From: Megascapheus bottae
Lineage: Eukaryota > Chordata > Mammalia > Rodentia > Geomyidae
Reading direction: 5' to 3'
NCBI GenBank assembly: GCA_024803745.1
Contig: JANJXV010000013.1
Coordinates: 16,613,501 to 16,677,500, forward strand
DNA: 64,000 bases
Part shown: piece after piece, positions 22,871-35,569 of the stretch
How the letters are laid out: every line of letters starts with the position of its first letter
How positions within the stretch are numbered: position 1 is the stretch's first letter
Notes under the pieces: model-generated
Told to the model about the DNA's origin: nothing
The model's input: the letters and a program-made list of their open reading frames with translations, nothing else
Databases searched by the model: none
Translations under genes and position numbers: made by a program

Positions 22871-23962
22871 TGAGGAGGCTAAAAACTTGATATTTGACGT
22901 TTGTGCTTTCGTATCAACTCCAGGCATTCTTTATGGCAACGTAAAATGGACTGAGACAAAAACTGGTAACAGAGAAGTACCAGTTTATGTTTGCTGTAAC
23001 AGTAACTTAAAAATGTAGAGGCTACTTTGGAACTAGATAATGGGCAGGCATAAGTTAGAAAAGCTTGCGTTGCCATGAATGAACATTAAGGGAAAATCTG
23101 ATAAAGGCTCAAAAAAAGAGATTATTTCAGGGAATACAATTTCTTATCAATTACTCCACTGTTGTGATCAGAATATGTATACCTCTGGCAATTTTTAATG
23201 AGATCTTACACTGAAATAAGGAATAAGAAATTAGAAACCAAAGAAAAAAGAAAAAAAGAGAATATCTTTACTATACAGAGAAAAAAGCCCAACAACCCAG
23301 CTGAATTGTTTCCATTTGTTATGGTTCTATGTAAGGCAGAATTTAAAAATAATGAACTAAGGCTAGGTGCTGGTAGCTCATGCCCATAATTGTAACTACT
23401 CTGGAGGCTGAGATCTGGAGGACAGTAGTTTGAGGCTAGCCTGGGCAGAAAATTCTGGGAAATTCCAGCTCCAAAATATTCTTATGGAGCAGTGTATCCT
23501 TCATGGTACTTGGATTTGTATTAATTTAGTAGAATGTGAAAATAGAGAAGTAATTTAATGATATAATTTATAGTTAAAAGGAAAGCATAAAGATGTAGAA
23601 AATTATCAGCTTGTCTGTATGAAGAATAAAGAGGTATGCTTAGAAGAGAAAACCAGAGGTGTGGTGTAAGCATGTGTAGAAGGGATAACATGGAAAGATA
23701 GGAAGCAAGAGAGATTCATTTGTTATTTCCCGGACTGGCAAAAATAATCTCTAATAACATGTGATCTGAACTTAAAGAACCTTAAAGAATACAGATGACA
23801 ATAGAGTTTTTACCAAAAGATCTAAAGCCCCTTAACAATTACAATATGTAGCCCTGAACAAAAACAAATTATGAGGAAGTGTATGATTTCCAGAGCTACC
23901 ACAGTATAATTCTAGTGTGTCCAGTTCCATAAAAAGAAAAAAAATCTTAGATAAAAAATGTA
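22871..23962. other. Intergenic, one short SINE fragment
   Basis: A partial 7SL-like fragment near 23363-23450. Otherwise no gene or element recognised. Confidence 0.5.
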
Positions 23963-23963
23963 T

Positions 23964-24160
23964 GGCCCGGCAGGGAGCATGGCCTACTGGCAGAGTGCTT
24001 GCCCACCATGAACAAAGCCCTAGGTTTGATTCCCCAATACCACATACATAGAAGAAACCAGAATTGGTGCTGTGGCTCAAGTAGTAGAGTGCTAGCCTTG
24101 AGAAAGCCCAAGGGCAGTGCTCAGGCCCTGAGTTTAAGCCCCAAAACTGGCCAAAAAAAA
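23964..24160 (+). repeat. IDL-Geo SINE
   Basis: A forward dimer with CAGAGTGCTTGCCCACCATG and an A-rich end. Confidence 0.85.
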
Positions 24161-26100
24161 TGCACAGCCCAATTCACAAAAAATAAAATAGGAACACTTC
24201 AGCAAAGTAATTTCTTGCATTTATTTGGCAAAGACTTTAAGTCAGCTGACATAAATATGTTCAAGAAGCTAAAGAAATAATGCGTTAAGAGCAAAAGAAA
24301 TTAGGAGAATACCATCTAAAATAATGAATATAAGTACAGAGATGCAATTGTAAAAATGGATAAAACACAAATCCTGGAGCTAAAAATTGTAATAACTAAA
24401 AAATGCAGGCAACCAGCATGGAAAAATACTCCATTTCTTGTGGAATAGGAGAAAGAAGTAAACACAGGACTTTCCTTGGGAAAAATAACACAAAGGATCC
24501 CAAAGGCTCCAGTCCTCGCTGCTGAAGTCAATGCTAATGACATTCCCTGTGTCACATCACCTGTTGCTAGTTGTAGTGTCAGGCCATGAGTATACTACAG
24601 AAGACAAATCATCATGCACTATACCTGTGCTACATTGATCTTAGGCTGTGGAAGGCTCCCAGGGCAATCTAGCATTGTGGCATTGGTAACCACAAGACTG
24701 CTTTTTCCATCTTGACTCCATTCCCAAAGAGCAAAACAGGAGAGTGTCATCCAAGGGTATGAAGAAGAGAAAGGAGGATATATATATTCAATGCTGAAAA
24801 GCTTTGGGCTAGTCTTATAACAGGTGTTTGCTTTTGCTAAACAGCACTGATTTCTTAGTTGGAACTATGAATTAACTAAAAGCAAGAGCGAAGCTTTGCA
24901 TGTTTGTCTCCATTTTGTATCTGTGTTCTTTGCTGTGAGCTATTTTCTCTACAGCCATCTTGCAGGCAACTTGGAATCCGAGAAGGACAAGACTGATGAA
25001 CAAGATAAGAGCCCAAACTACTTTCCAAGGGAAAGATCAGCGGAGTTTCACAGTATAAATCTCTTGATGATAATATTGCCTATAAAGATGAATCTACATG
25101 TTGGAACAGGAACAATCATCTTATGGGAATTGGATTGCTCCAGTGATAATTTTTCTGGAATTCATCATAGAAATGATTCTGAGATAATTGTTAACCTGGC
25201 CACAATGTGAATGGGACTGTTTGCACATATATATTTTCCCCAGTTTTTTCTCTGTTTAAATCCAAAGTTTATGTCTGTACCCTGATGATGGCTGAAATGC
25301 TTACTCTGCCTTTTTTCTTGGTGTGACCATGCTGCATAATAAACCTCTTTTCTCTGCCTCATCACCATTATCTCTTTATTTGGCATGTTGGAGTAAATGG
25401 CCAGACCTGACATGTAGAAGCCCTGGTTTTGGGTTTTAGCTTAAAACTTCAGGTTCCATTTTTCTAGTGCCAGCTAGAAACCTTAGGCATCTAGCCACCA
25501 GCAGGTACTGTGAATGAGATGTTAGGCCCATCCTAACTCCAAATAGAAGTTTATGGGAATGGATTGCCTTCTGAAGGCACTCCCCAAGTCCATCTTAAAT
25601 ATCATCATTTGTTACTTATAGCCAGCTGGGACCCAGTGTACTGCAGTTCTGAAACAGTAACAGCACACTTAGCAGAGGTGTGTCAAACTTAGATTCAAGA
25701 TTCGAGTTAGTTGCAAAATTTAAGATTCTAGTTAGTTGATACCAGCAGATACCACAGGCTCAGAAAATTAAAAACCGCTTACTTCCTCTAGAAAGAAAGG
25801 AACATACCTTGTATGCCAGGAGGAAGTAGGATGTGGTTTACCATGCTGAAGAAAAACCAGAAACTCAAAACCAATTCAACAGTAACTACTTTAGAAGTAG
25901 TTTCTCACACATACACATAAAAAAATCCGAGTTTGTCAACATACACCTATTATACAATAAATGCTAAAAGCAATTCTTCAGTCTGAAAGAGATACTGATA
26001 AGGAAAAACACGAGTTAGGTATACAACTCATTGGTAAAAATAATTATATGAAAAAGTTTAGAATGATATTGCAAAAATGGTGTATAAACCATTCATATCT
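24161..26100. other. Intergenic, possible old LTR
   Basis: A segment near 25250-25390 (GCATAATAAACCTCTTTTCT followed by a CT-rich stretch) resembles an LTR R/U5 region on the plus strand, but its borders were not found. The rest is unrecognised. Confidence 0.35.
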
Positions 26101-26585
26101 TTTTTTTTTGCCAGTCCTTGGGCTTGAACTCAGGGCCTGAGCACTATCCTTGGGCTTTCTCAAGGCTAGAGCTCTACCACTTTAGCCACAGCATCCTTTC
26201 TGGTCTTTTCTATGTATGTGGTACTGAGGAATAGAATCTGGGTCTTCGTGCCTGCTAGGCAAGCACTCTACTATTGGGCTAAATACTATTCGGCTATGGT
26301 ACCAAGGAATCAAACCCTGGTCTTTGTGCATGCTAGGCAAGCATTATACCACTAGGGCAAATTCCCAGCCCCTCTTTTTTTTGGTAGGTCACAGGGCTTA
26401 AATTCGGCCTGGGCACCGTCCCCTGAGCTCTTCAGCTCAAGGGTACGGCCCTACCCTTGAGCCAAGCCCCACTTCCTGTTTTCTAGAGGTTAACTGGAGA
26501 CAAGAGTCTCAGGTTCTTTTGAGAACCTTGATCCTCAGATCTCAGCCTCCTGAGTAGTTAGGATTACAGGCGTGAACCCTGGCTC
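26101..26585 (-). repeat. Reverse IDL-Geo and composite SINEs
   Basis: An IDL-Geo copy with a partially duplicated tRNA-like end (26101-26370), followed by a 7SL/B1-Geo copy (26375-26585). Confidence 0.8.
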
Positions 26586-27094
26586 CATTCATATCTTTAG
26601 TTTGAAAACTTAAATCTCAAACAATGACAAATGAAAATAGTGATGTTGGTGGGGGGCAGTGAGAAAAAATGGGAGGGGATAACAAAGTCCAACAAATGTA
26701 CTCTCACTACCTTACACATGTAGCTGTAACCCCTCTGTACATCACCCTAACAATAAAATAAAAACAGCAATTTTAACATGTTAAGCAGTGAACAACATAG
26801 AAATCTGTAAAATAGAACATCAAAAATTCAAAATAGGCAAGAAGTATGAATGTAGCATTTTCCCCACCCTGCCTTCCCCTAGGGCAGGCAGCATAGGGTT
26901 GGGGTGGTGGTGGTTGGAGGAAAGGTGGGTTCTGGGTACTGGGACTTGGATTCTAGGCTTTAAACTATTGTTCATAGATTTTATTAACAGCTGGTGTTCT
27001 AACACTTGAGTCACATCTCCATTTTTGGCTTTTGGCTTCCTAAGATAGGTAATATTACATGTATAAACTATTATTCCTGGATAATAACTGAATT

Positions 27095-27285
27095 GTTTGC
27101 CAGTCCTGGGGCTTAAACTCAAGGCCTGAGCACTGTCCTTGGATTTTCTCAAGGCTAGAGTTCTACCACTTGAGTCACAGCACCATTTCTGGCTTTTTTT
27201 CTATGTATGTGGTACCGAGGAATAGAACCTGGTCTTCGTGCCTGCTAGGCAAGCACTCTACTATTCGGCTAAACTCCCGGCCCAT
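27095..27285 (-). repeat. IDL-Geo SINE
   Basis: A reverse dimer containing TCAAGGCTAGAGTTCTACCA and TAGGCAAGCACTCTACTA. Confidence 0.85.
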
Positions 27286-27289
27286 AACT

Positions 27290-27840
27290 GAATTTTTTTC
27301 ATATATTTTTATTGTAATTAATAGAAGGGTTACATGATAGTTGCCAGATAGAAGGTGCATTAATTCACATACATTGATACCCTTTCACATGTCTTGGTCC
27401 CCATTTCCCTCCCCCCCACCCCCACCTCTCATCTTGTTTTCCCCCGTTCCCTATCCAGTTTCAAATAACCAAATACAGATATATCCGATATATCAGGTAA
27501 TAAAGTGAGATCCTGTAACAATATGAGACAACAAAGGGACAGCAAAAGAGATGAGATAACATAGTACCTTAAGGACAACAATCATTCATTATATGGCTTA
27601 TGTGTCTATGTCCTAGAGATCCTTTCATTTAGCATCATACTATATGACCTTTTGTATCGAGATTTTGTTCTATTGCAAATCTCTGCTAGGAGAGCCCAAG
27701 ATTTCTACTGATGATGACAAATGAGGGAATCCATTGAGCCTAAGTTCCTTTGATTCTGGCTTACTTCACTTAATATGATTCTGGTTCTCAACCCTAGTAT
27801 CTCTTGGGTATGAACTCAGAACAGTGAGGAATCTCCCCCA
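27290..27840 (-). repeat. L1 3' end
   Basis: Read on the minus strand this has the L1 3'UTR order: ATTAAGTGAAGTAAGCCAG, a G-rich polypurine run (about 27410-27425), then AATAAAAATAT. It is 5' truncated. Related copies lie at 52573, 59690 and 62972. Confidence 0.75.
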
Positions 27841-27846
27841 CCTTTT

Positions 27847-27850
<4 letters not shown>

Positions 27851-27893
<43 letters not shown>
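27851..27893. repeat. (GT)n microsatellite
   Basis: About 21 GT units. Confidence 0.95.
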
Positions 27894-27894
<1 letters not shown>

Positions 27895-28785
27895 CTGTTT
27901 TCTTTTATTTTGTTGTTTTTTTTCTTTTTAAAATTTCTATCATTGAAATCTCCTATATCTACCTCCCTCTTTTCTCTATATATTCTTCTTATTACTCTTC
28001 TTATTTTCATAAGTTTTATCTAAGTTCATCTAAACTTTCTACTCAAATACTCTACCTGTCTATCACCTTAGGTCAGTTATCCTTACATGATACCTTTTCT
28101 TCATTACTATAATAATCTTACTCTCCTGTATTATTCTTTTTCTACCTACCTTGTCATCTTTCATATTATTTTTCTATCTCTAGTCCTCTGTTCATCCTTC
28201 AACTCTTATAATGCATGGATCTACATTTGATGGTTGTTGAGCAATGCTGTGTATCTAGGTGTTCAATTATACTCTAGGTCCAGAGGGACTTAAATACAAT
28301 AGAGATTGGATTGAGGGGCTTATTGTTTTGGTCATAAATTGGTCATCTGTGATTGTATTAGATTTGTATGTAAGTGCACAAAAAGAAAGAGTGATATTAC
28401 CAATCTAAAAGAGCTAATATCTATTGTCAGCCAACTAAAAAGGTCTAGGTTGGTTATATCTGAAAAATTATAATCTTGTTTAGTATTAATCTTGCTCCCA
28501 TCCTCAAATGGGCAAAACAAGAAACTCAAGAAAAGTGTCAAATCAAGGAATAGCATCTCCCACCCAACATAAACAGGCAATGGAGCAGCCAGTGGCAAAT
28601 CTAGAGGAGATTCTTCCAAGTGCTATACAAATGCAATTGATAAATATCATTAATGAAAAATGTGAAAACATAAAGAAAGAGATAAGGGAGGAAGCCACAG
28701 CTAAACAAGAGGAAACCATAAACAAGGTGATATGTGAAAAAGGGGAAGCCATAAAGGAGGCCATAATAAAGGTTTTTCTGAATTT
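27895..28785 (+). repeat. Probable L1 5' region and ORF1 start
   Basis: The open frame from 28508 begins MGKTRNSRKVSNQG and is Lys/Glu-rich, like an L1 ORF1 N-terminus. It is cut by a reverse SINE at 28785-28975. Confidence 0.5.
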
Positions 28786-28975
28786 TTTTTGTAGCCCTCT
28801 TGAGGCTTGAACTCAGGGCCTTGGCTCTACAACTTGAGCTTCCAGCTTTTTGGTGGATAGTTGGAGATAAGTTTCTCATGGATCTTTCTGACTGGGCTGG
28901 TTTTGAACTTTTTTTCCTCAGATCTCAGCCTCCTGAGTAGCTACTATTACAAGCATGAGACACAGGTATTTGGCT
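28785..28975 (-). repeat. Geo-type SINE, reverse
   Basis: Contains CTCAGCCTCCTGAGTAGCTA and inserts between L1 pieces. Confidence 0.75.
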
Positions 28976-28979
28976 CAAC

Positions 28980-31830
28980 TAGATACTTTTATGAACAACT
29001 ATACACCAAAAAGTTGACAATCTAGAAGAAGTGGACATAATCTTATATACTAACCTTTGTTACTGTAGAATCATGAAGAAACAGAAAACTTGACTAGTCT
29101 AATAGTAACAAGATTAAATCAGTAATAAGTTTATCATCAGAGAAAATCCAGGTACAGGCATCTTTACTGATAAATTCTACCAATCACTTAGGGAAGGACT
29201 AACAAATTATTATTATTATTATTGACAGTACTTGGGTTGAACTTAGGAACTTACGTTTATAATTCAGGTGCTCTTACTGAGCTATGCCTTCAGATCCAAT
29301 TATTTCTAAAACTATTATTATTATAAATATGTATACAGGGTTACAGTTATATAAGTAGATTCAAAAAATTAAGTAATTCTGAAACATTTAGGAGAAAGTT
29401 CTTTCAAATTCTATTATTTCAGTATTGCCTTGAAACCAAAACCAGATAAAGACACAAGAAGAGATTAATAGACCAGCATCTTTAGTTAACATAAATGTGA
29501 GACTCCATAAAAAAAGACTAGAAAACTGAATTCAACATATTAAAAAAGTATATTAACCATGATCAAGGATAGTTTGTCTCAGAGACTCAAGGATAGTTCA
29601 AGGTACATGAATTAATAAAAATGACACACTACATCAGGAGGAAGTACAAAAAGACCCCATAAAATCCAGAATAAAAAAGATTGAATCATATTCAACAGCC
29701 TGATAAACACTTGGAACACATTGAGTATAAAAGGAACATAGTTCAGCATATAACAGCCACATATAAGGTACTCATAACATGACATTTATGAGGGAGAAGC
29801 TGATAATTCCCCTAAGATTTGGAACAAAAAAGGATGTTGATTCCACTACTTTTTTTGTGAGGTTTGAACTCAAGGCCTCATGCTTGTCAGACCGGTGACA
29901 AGGCCTGTCAGGCCTAGGGTCACATTACAATCCCTGTTTGCACTGGTTCTTTTTGAGAAGGTCTCATTTCCTGCCCCAGTACATGCCAGGATAGTGATAT
30001 GCATTATTTGTTTCCATGAAGCTAGAATGAGAGGTTTGTACTAGAATAGCTTTGGCTGTTCTTTGAGGAGGGGGTCTCAGGAACATTTTTTCCCCCCTGA
30101 AATGATGATCCTCCCTATCTTAGCTTTCATGATGTCTATAGGATTATAGATGTGAGCCACAGGTGCCCATCTTCACATTCACTACTTCTATCAGCCCATT
30201 CACCAGGCAAGTGAAAGAAATCGAAGGCATCTAAATTAGAAATAATAAAATTAATAGCACACGATCTGAATATACATACGCGCATACATACATATCCTCA
30301 AGGAATCCGCAAAAAAATGTACCAGAGGAGTCAGGTGTAGTGGTTGCACACCTATAATCTTAGCACTCATGTGTCAGTTTGGATTGCAAATTCAAGACCA
30401 GCTCCTGCTACATAGTGACATTGTGTCTCATAAACAAATAGATAACTATTAGAATGAATACATTGATTCAGAAAAGGTCCAGGATATATAATCAACCTAC
30501 ATAGATCAGCATTTTTACATGTTAGTAGCCAGTTATCTGACAAATAAGGAAGCCATTCCACTTGCAGTACTTACAAGAATTCCAGTAATAAATTTAACCA
30601 GAGGTAAAATATGCCTACACTGAAAACTATGAAACATTGACAAAATAAATTGAATATAATGATCAAAATTACATAGTTTTGGCAAAAAATAGATATATTG
30701 ATGAACATAGCAGAATAGAGAACCTACTACTGCTAACTGATATTGGGCAAAATTGCTAAGGAAGAAGGAGAGATTCTTCAAGAGACAGAGCTGGGAAAAT
30801 TAGGTGTTTAGGTACAGAGGAATAAAGCTTGTCTCATCTCTCTTACCATATCAAATATACAAAAATCAGATAAATAATAGACCAGAGACTTTGGTTTTTG
30901 AACTGAAAAATTGAAACTACTAGAACAGCACATTGGAATCAGCAAGGAAGTTTTTTTGAAAAGGCCTTCAAAATATAGAAAACAAAACCAAGAGTTGACA
31001 AATGTGAGAATATATTTTAAACTGAAAAGCTTCTGTACAACAAAGAAAATAAGAATGAAGAAACTTAGAGAAGGGCAGAAGATATTAAAAACTCTACACC
31101 TGACAATGGCTTAATATCCACAAGATATAAGGAACTCAGAAAACTCAGAAAAAGGAAATATTTTGGTATTGATAGAGTGGTTCAAGTGGTAGAGCACATG
31201 CATAGCAAATGCAGGGCCCTGAGTTCAGTACTCTCCAAAGTGAGGGCGGGGAAAGAGAAAGCAAATGTTTTAATTGAAGTGGGCAATAGACTTAACTCTT
31301 CCCAAAAGAATACATACAGATGACCAACAGGTATATAAAAGTGTTCAACATGACTATCAGAGAAATGCAAAACAAATCCATGCGATAGCACCTCATTGTA
31401 GTTAGAATGGTAATGAAACAAAAGGTAAAGTGCTGGTGAGAAAGTGAAAGAAACTGAATCTTTTACACTGTTAGAGTGTAAATTAAAGGGCCGGGAGTTT
31501 GACCTAGTGGTAGAGTGCTTGCCTAGCATGCATGAAGACCTGGGTTCGATTCCTCAGTACCATATACACAGAAAAAACTGGAAGTGGTGCTGTGATTGAA
31601 GTGGTGGAGCTCTAGCCTTGAGAAAAGAATAAGCACAGTGCCCAGGCCCGAGTTCAAGGCTTAGGACTGGAAAAAAAGGATGTAAATTAATAAGGATATA
31701 ATGAAAACAATATATAGATTTGTTAAAAACATTGCTCATAAAACTCTCATATAATCCAATGATTCCTCCTCTAGGTATCTATCCAAAGGAAAAGAACACA
31801 TATAAAACAGTAAATATAAGTCTATGTTAA
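28980..31830 (+). repeat. Decayed L1 ORF2
   Basis: The order and wording of L1 ORF2 can be followed, e.g. the stretch encoding RYFYEQLYTKKL at 28981, ACTGATAAATTCTACCAATC, and AAGCTTCTGTACAACAAAG near 31030. It has many stops and several SINE interruptions (29850-30175, 30333-30430, 31489-31678). Non-functional. Confidence 0.75.
31488..31690 (+). repeat. IDL-Geo SINE inside L1
   Basis: A forward dimer with B box GGTTCGATTCC. TGTAAATTAA is duplicated on both sides. Confidence 0.88.
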
Positions 31831-31919
31831 TTTACCTAAATTTGTGTAGTTTGTGACATAAATGAGGAAACTACAGTGTATAGAAGCAGAGGTCTATACA
31901 CCTGTGGATGCTTTTGTTT

Positions 31920-32255
31920 ATTTGTTTTAAAAGCTGGTTCTTGCTATATAGTCCGGGCTAGCTGGGAACTCACCACACAGTATAGCTTAGCCTTGACCTC
32001 TTGATCCTCCTGCCTCACCATCTGAGTGCTGAGGAAGGGAGGGAGGGAGGGAGGAAAAGAAAGAAAGGAGAAAAGAGACAAGATAGTTTGAAAAGCATGG
32101 ACAAACACAAAGACCTATAAAAGTAGAAGACAACCTGCAGGTGCACCCCTGGCTCCCTGAGGGGGGATGCATAGTCAAAGGCTCAAAGTAAACCAGATGG
32201 ACCTGGTGTTAAACACAGTTCTAGTTACAGGTGTGCACCACTACACTCAGCTTTA
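31920..32255 (-). repeat. B1-like SINE split by an insertion
   Basis: Reverse B1 sequence runs to CCATCTGAGTGCTGAG (about 32033) and resumes at TTACAGGTGTGCACCAC (32225). The roughly 190 bases between are a separate repeat. Confidence 0.7.
32033..32230 (-). repeat. Unclassified 190-bp repeat, copy A
   Basis: Nearly identical, in opposite orientation, to 38731-38922. It has a purine-rich GGGA/GGAAA end and a terminal ACACAGTTCTAG. It does not match the SINE families here. Confidence 0.8.
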
Positions 32256-32345
32256 GTATAGCATTAAAATAGATGGTTCCAAGTTTAAGTAGTTAAGTGT
32301 AAGCTTTAGGACAGTAAGTGCAAAATTACCAGAAAAAATACCGAA

Positions 32346-32590
32346 TAAGAAATTAGGAATACTGGGCCGGGAGTTTGGTCTAGTGGTTAAAGTGCTTGCC
32401 AAGCATGCATGAAGACCCGGGTTTGATTCCTTGGTATCACATACCTAGAAAAAAGCCGGAAGTGGTGCTGAGGCTCAAGTGGTAGAACTCTAGTCTTGAG
32501 AAAGTCCAAGGACATTGCTTAGGCCCTGAGCTCAAGCCCAAGACTGGCAAAAAAAAAAAAAAAGAAAAAAAAAGAAATTAGGAATACAAA
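32346..32590 (+). repeat. IDL-Geo SINE with target-site duplication
   Basis: A forward dimer at 32364-32574 with a long A tail, flanked by AAGAAATTAGGAATAC. Young-looking. Confidence 0.92.
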
Positions 32591-32614
32591 TGGAACCCTA
32601 AAAATGCAGAAGGA

Positions 32615-32690
32615 AGGGGTTGGGGATTTAGTTTAGTGGAAGAGTACTAAGTGGCAAGTACAATTCAGTCCTCAGGTCAGCCAAAATGTT
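32615..32690 (+). repeat. ID element monomer
   Basis: GGGGTTGGGGATTTAGTTTA is the classic rodent ID start. Confidence 0.7.
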
Positions 32691-32699
32691 TTCTTTTTG

Positions 32700-32940
32700 G
32701 CTGGGTGTTGATGACTGCTTGGTGCTGATGTAATCCTAGCTACTCAGGAGGCTGAGATCTGAGATCGTGGTTCAAAGCCAGCCTGGGCAGGAACGTCTGT
32801 TATGACTCTTATCTCCACTTAGCCACCAGAAAACTGGAAGTGGTGCTGTGGCTCAAAGTGGTAGAGTGCTAGCTGAGCTGAAGTGCTCAGGGACAGTGCC
32901 CAGGTCCAGAGTTCAAGCTCAATGACCCACCAAAAAAAAA
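32700..32940 (+). repeat. 7SL/B1-Geo composite SINE
   Basis: Contains AATCCTAGCTACTCAGGAGG and AAGTGGTGCTGTGGCTCAAA, with a short A tail. Confidence 0.85.
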
Positions 32941-32992
32941 AGTGTAGAAATAAATTAGAAGTTAAAATGGTACCATAAAAATGTGGAAGCAT

Positions 32993-33205
32993 GGAGCCAG
33001 GAGTTTGCCTAGTGGTAGTGTGCTTGTCTAGCATGCATGAAGACTTGGGTTTGATTCCTTGGTACTACGTATATAGAAAAAAGCCGGAAGTGGTACTGAG
33101 GCCCAACTGGTAGAGTTCTAGTCCTGAGAAAGTCCAAGGACAGTGCTCATGCCCTCAGCTCAAGCCCAGGACTGGCAAAAATAAATAAATAAAATAAATA
33201 AATAA
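32993..33205 (+). repeat. IDL-Geo SINE
   Basis: A forward dimer ending in an AAATA-rich tail. Confidence 0.85.
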
Positions 33206-33299
33206 TTGTGGAAGCAATCCTTACTGAATGGAATAGTGGAGAGACAAGATGATAAACAGCAAAATGTCAATAATAAATTCTTTATCATTAATTACTGTG

Positions 33300-34160
33300 A
33301 TTTAAATGGATTAATTTCTCTAGTTAAATGACAGCCAGAATGGTCTAGAAAAACAGATTCAGCTATATGCTATCTACAGGAGATGCATTTAGAACTAAAG
33401 ATACAATAGATCAAAGTGGAAAGATGGAAGAAGGTATTCCAGGCAAATAGCAACAAAGGATAGGCTAGATATAATATCAAAAAAATTGACTTTAAATAAA
33501 ATAAAACATGTGGGGCTTGAACTCAAAGCCTAGACACTGTCCCTGAGACTAGTACTCTACCACTTGAGCCACAATTCTACTTCCAGCTTTTTGGTGGTTA
33601 ATTGGAGATGATTGTCATGAACTTTCCTTCAGGGACTCCCTTTGAACCATGATCCTCATATCTCAGCCTGCTGAATAGCTAGTATTACAGGCATGAGCCA
33701 CTTGTACTTGGCTAAATAAAAAATTTATTAAACAATGATAAAATGTCAAGCTATGAAATGATAACTATTCTACACTTGTGTAATTACTACATGAAACAAA
33801 AATTGTGAATATTGAATGAAGAATGGACAGTTCTACAATAATAGTTGGAGATTTCAGTACTCCAGTTTCAGTAATGAATGAAACGAGACAGGAAATTAAT
33901 GAGGAAATAAAGGGCTTGCGCAATATTATAATAAGACTGGGGAGATGTGTGCACAATGTCCCACCCAATAAATACACACATTCTTCTGTAGAGAACACCG
34001 AGTGTTCTCCATATGGAAGACATAAGACAAGTTTCAATAAAATTTCAAAGATGAAGTAATAAAAACTTGAAAGTTTCCACGTTGAGCATAATAAAATTAA
34101 GCCCGAAAAAATAACAAAAGGAAAATTAAAAGTATTTACAAATATCTGGAAGTTAAGCAA
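33300..34160 (+). repeat. Old L1 ORF2 fragment
   Basis: Stretches such as CTATCTACAGGAGATGCATT and GTTGGAGATTTCAGTACTCC follow L1 ORF2 order. Interrupted by a reverse SINE at 33510-33715. Confidence 0.6.
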
Positions 34161-34179
34161 CATACCTTTTTCTTCTTTT

Positions 34180-34635
34180 GAAACAGGGTCCTTACTATGT
34201 AGCCTAGGCTGTCCTCAAAATCATAATCCTCTGACCTCAAACTCTGAAGTATTAAGATTACATGTGCATGTCACTGTGACTACTTTATTTATTTATTTAT
34301 TTATTATTTTTTATGTTGTGGGGCTTGAACTCTGGATGTGGGTGCCGTTTCTGAGCTCTTCAGCTCACGGCTAGTGCTCTACCACTTGAGCCACAGTGCC
34401 ACTTGTGGTTAATGCCTGGGCTGGCTTTGAACTGCAATCCTCAGATCTCAGCCTCCTGAGTAGCTAGGATTATAGGCATGAGCCACCAGTACCCTGCTGC
34501 TTTTCTCTCTTTTTTAATAAAAAATGGTCATTTTTTTTAACTTTATCTATTTTTTGTTTATGTGGTACTGAGGACTCTATCCCAGGGCCTCATGAATACT
34601 AGGCCAGCATTCTACCACATTCCCAGCCCTCAGCA
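34180..34635 (-). repeat. B1-like, 7SL/B1-Geo and IDL fragments
   Basis: A reverse B1-like monomer (34180-34285), a composite SINE (34310-34498) and an ID-like end (34555-34630). Confidence 0.7.
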
Positions 34636-35371
34636 TGTTTTTAAACAACTCCTATGTTAAGAAGTAGAAATCACCAGAAACTTGATGAGACTTTGAGAAT
34701 GAAGGCAAATGAAGGACAACATGCCCAATCTTGTTAATGAAGTGAAATCAGTTCTCAGGGGAAGTTTATAATTGCAAATCCCTACATTAAAAAGAAGAAA
34801 TATGTCAAATCATTGACTGACCTTTATAACTTAAAGAACTGAATCCAGGATGGGGGTGTAGTTTAGTAAAGAGGGTTTGTTAGTATTCATGATGCCCTGA
34901 GTTTGATCCTCAGAATGCAACAAAACAAAGCAAAACAAAACAAGAAACACAAGGACAAATACACTTAAAGACTGTGGAAAGAAAAAATTAGTAAATGTTG
35001 GAATAGAGATAAGCATAGAAAAATAACGAGCAAACACTACCCCAAATTAGATTTTAGAAAAGGACAACCAACTGCACAAAATTAAGCAGACTCCAATTAC
35101 TGAAGTGATAATGTGGGAATTACTATAGATACTGTAATTATAAAATTAAAGTATTATTAAAAAGTATGTACTTTAATAAATCAGAAAACTGTGGTCATTC
35201 ATAAGGCCTGCTCTTTTTTTAAAAAATGCTGTATGATTAAATTCCAGAATCAGATGCCAAAAAACACAAGAGTTCTTAACAACTACTAGCAGAGCAGAAA
35301 AATGACATTTTTTCTTCATGTTCCAGAGAAATTTCTGCCCAACTAGAAATATGTAATTAAAAAGAGTAATT

Positions 35372-35565
35372 GGGCTCCAGGAGTTTGGCCTAGTGATAGA
35401 GTGCTTGCCTAGCCTGTATAAAGCCCTGGGTTTGATTCCACATACACAGAAAAAGCCTGAAGTGACACTGTGGCGCCAGTGGTAGAGTGCTAGTCTTGAG
35501 AAAAAGCAGCTCAGGGACAATACCATACCCTGAGTTCAAGCCCCAGGACTGGCAAAAAAAAATAA
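35372..35565 (+). repeat. IDL-Geo SINE
   Basis: A forward dimer starting CCAGGAGTTTGGCCTAG and ending in an A tail. Confidence 0.85.
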
Positions 35566-35569
35566 TTGC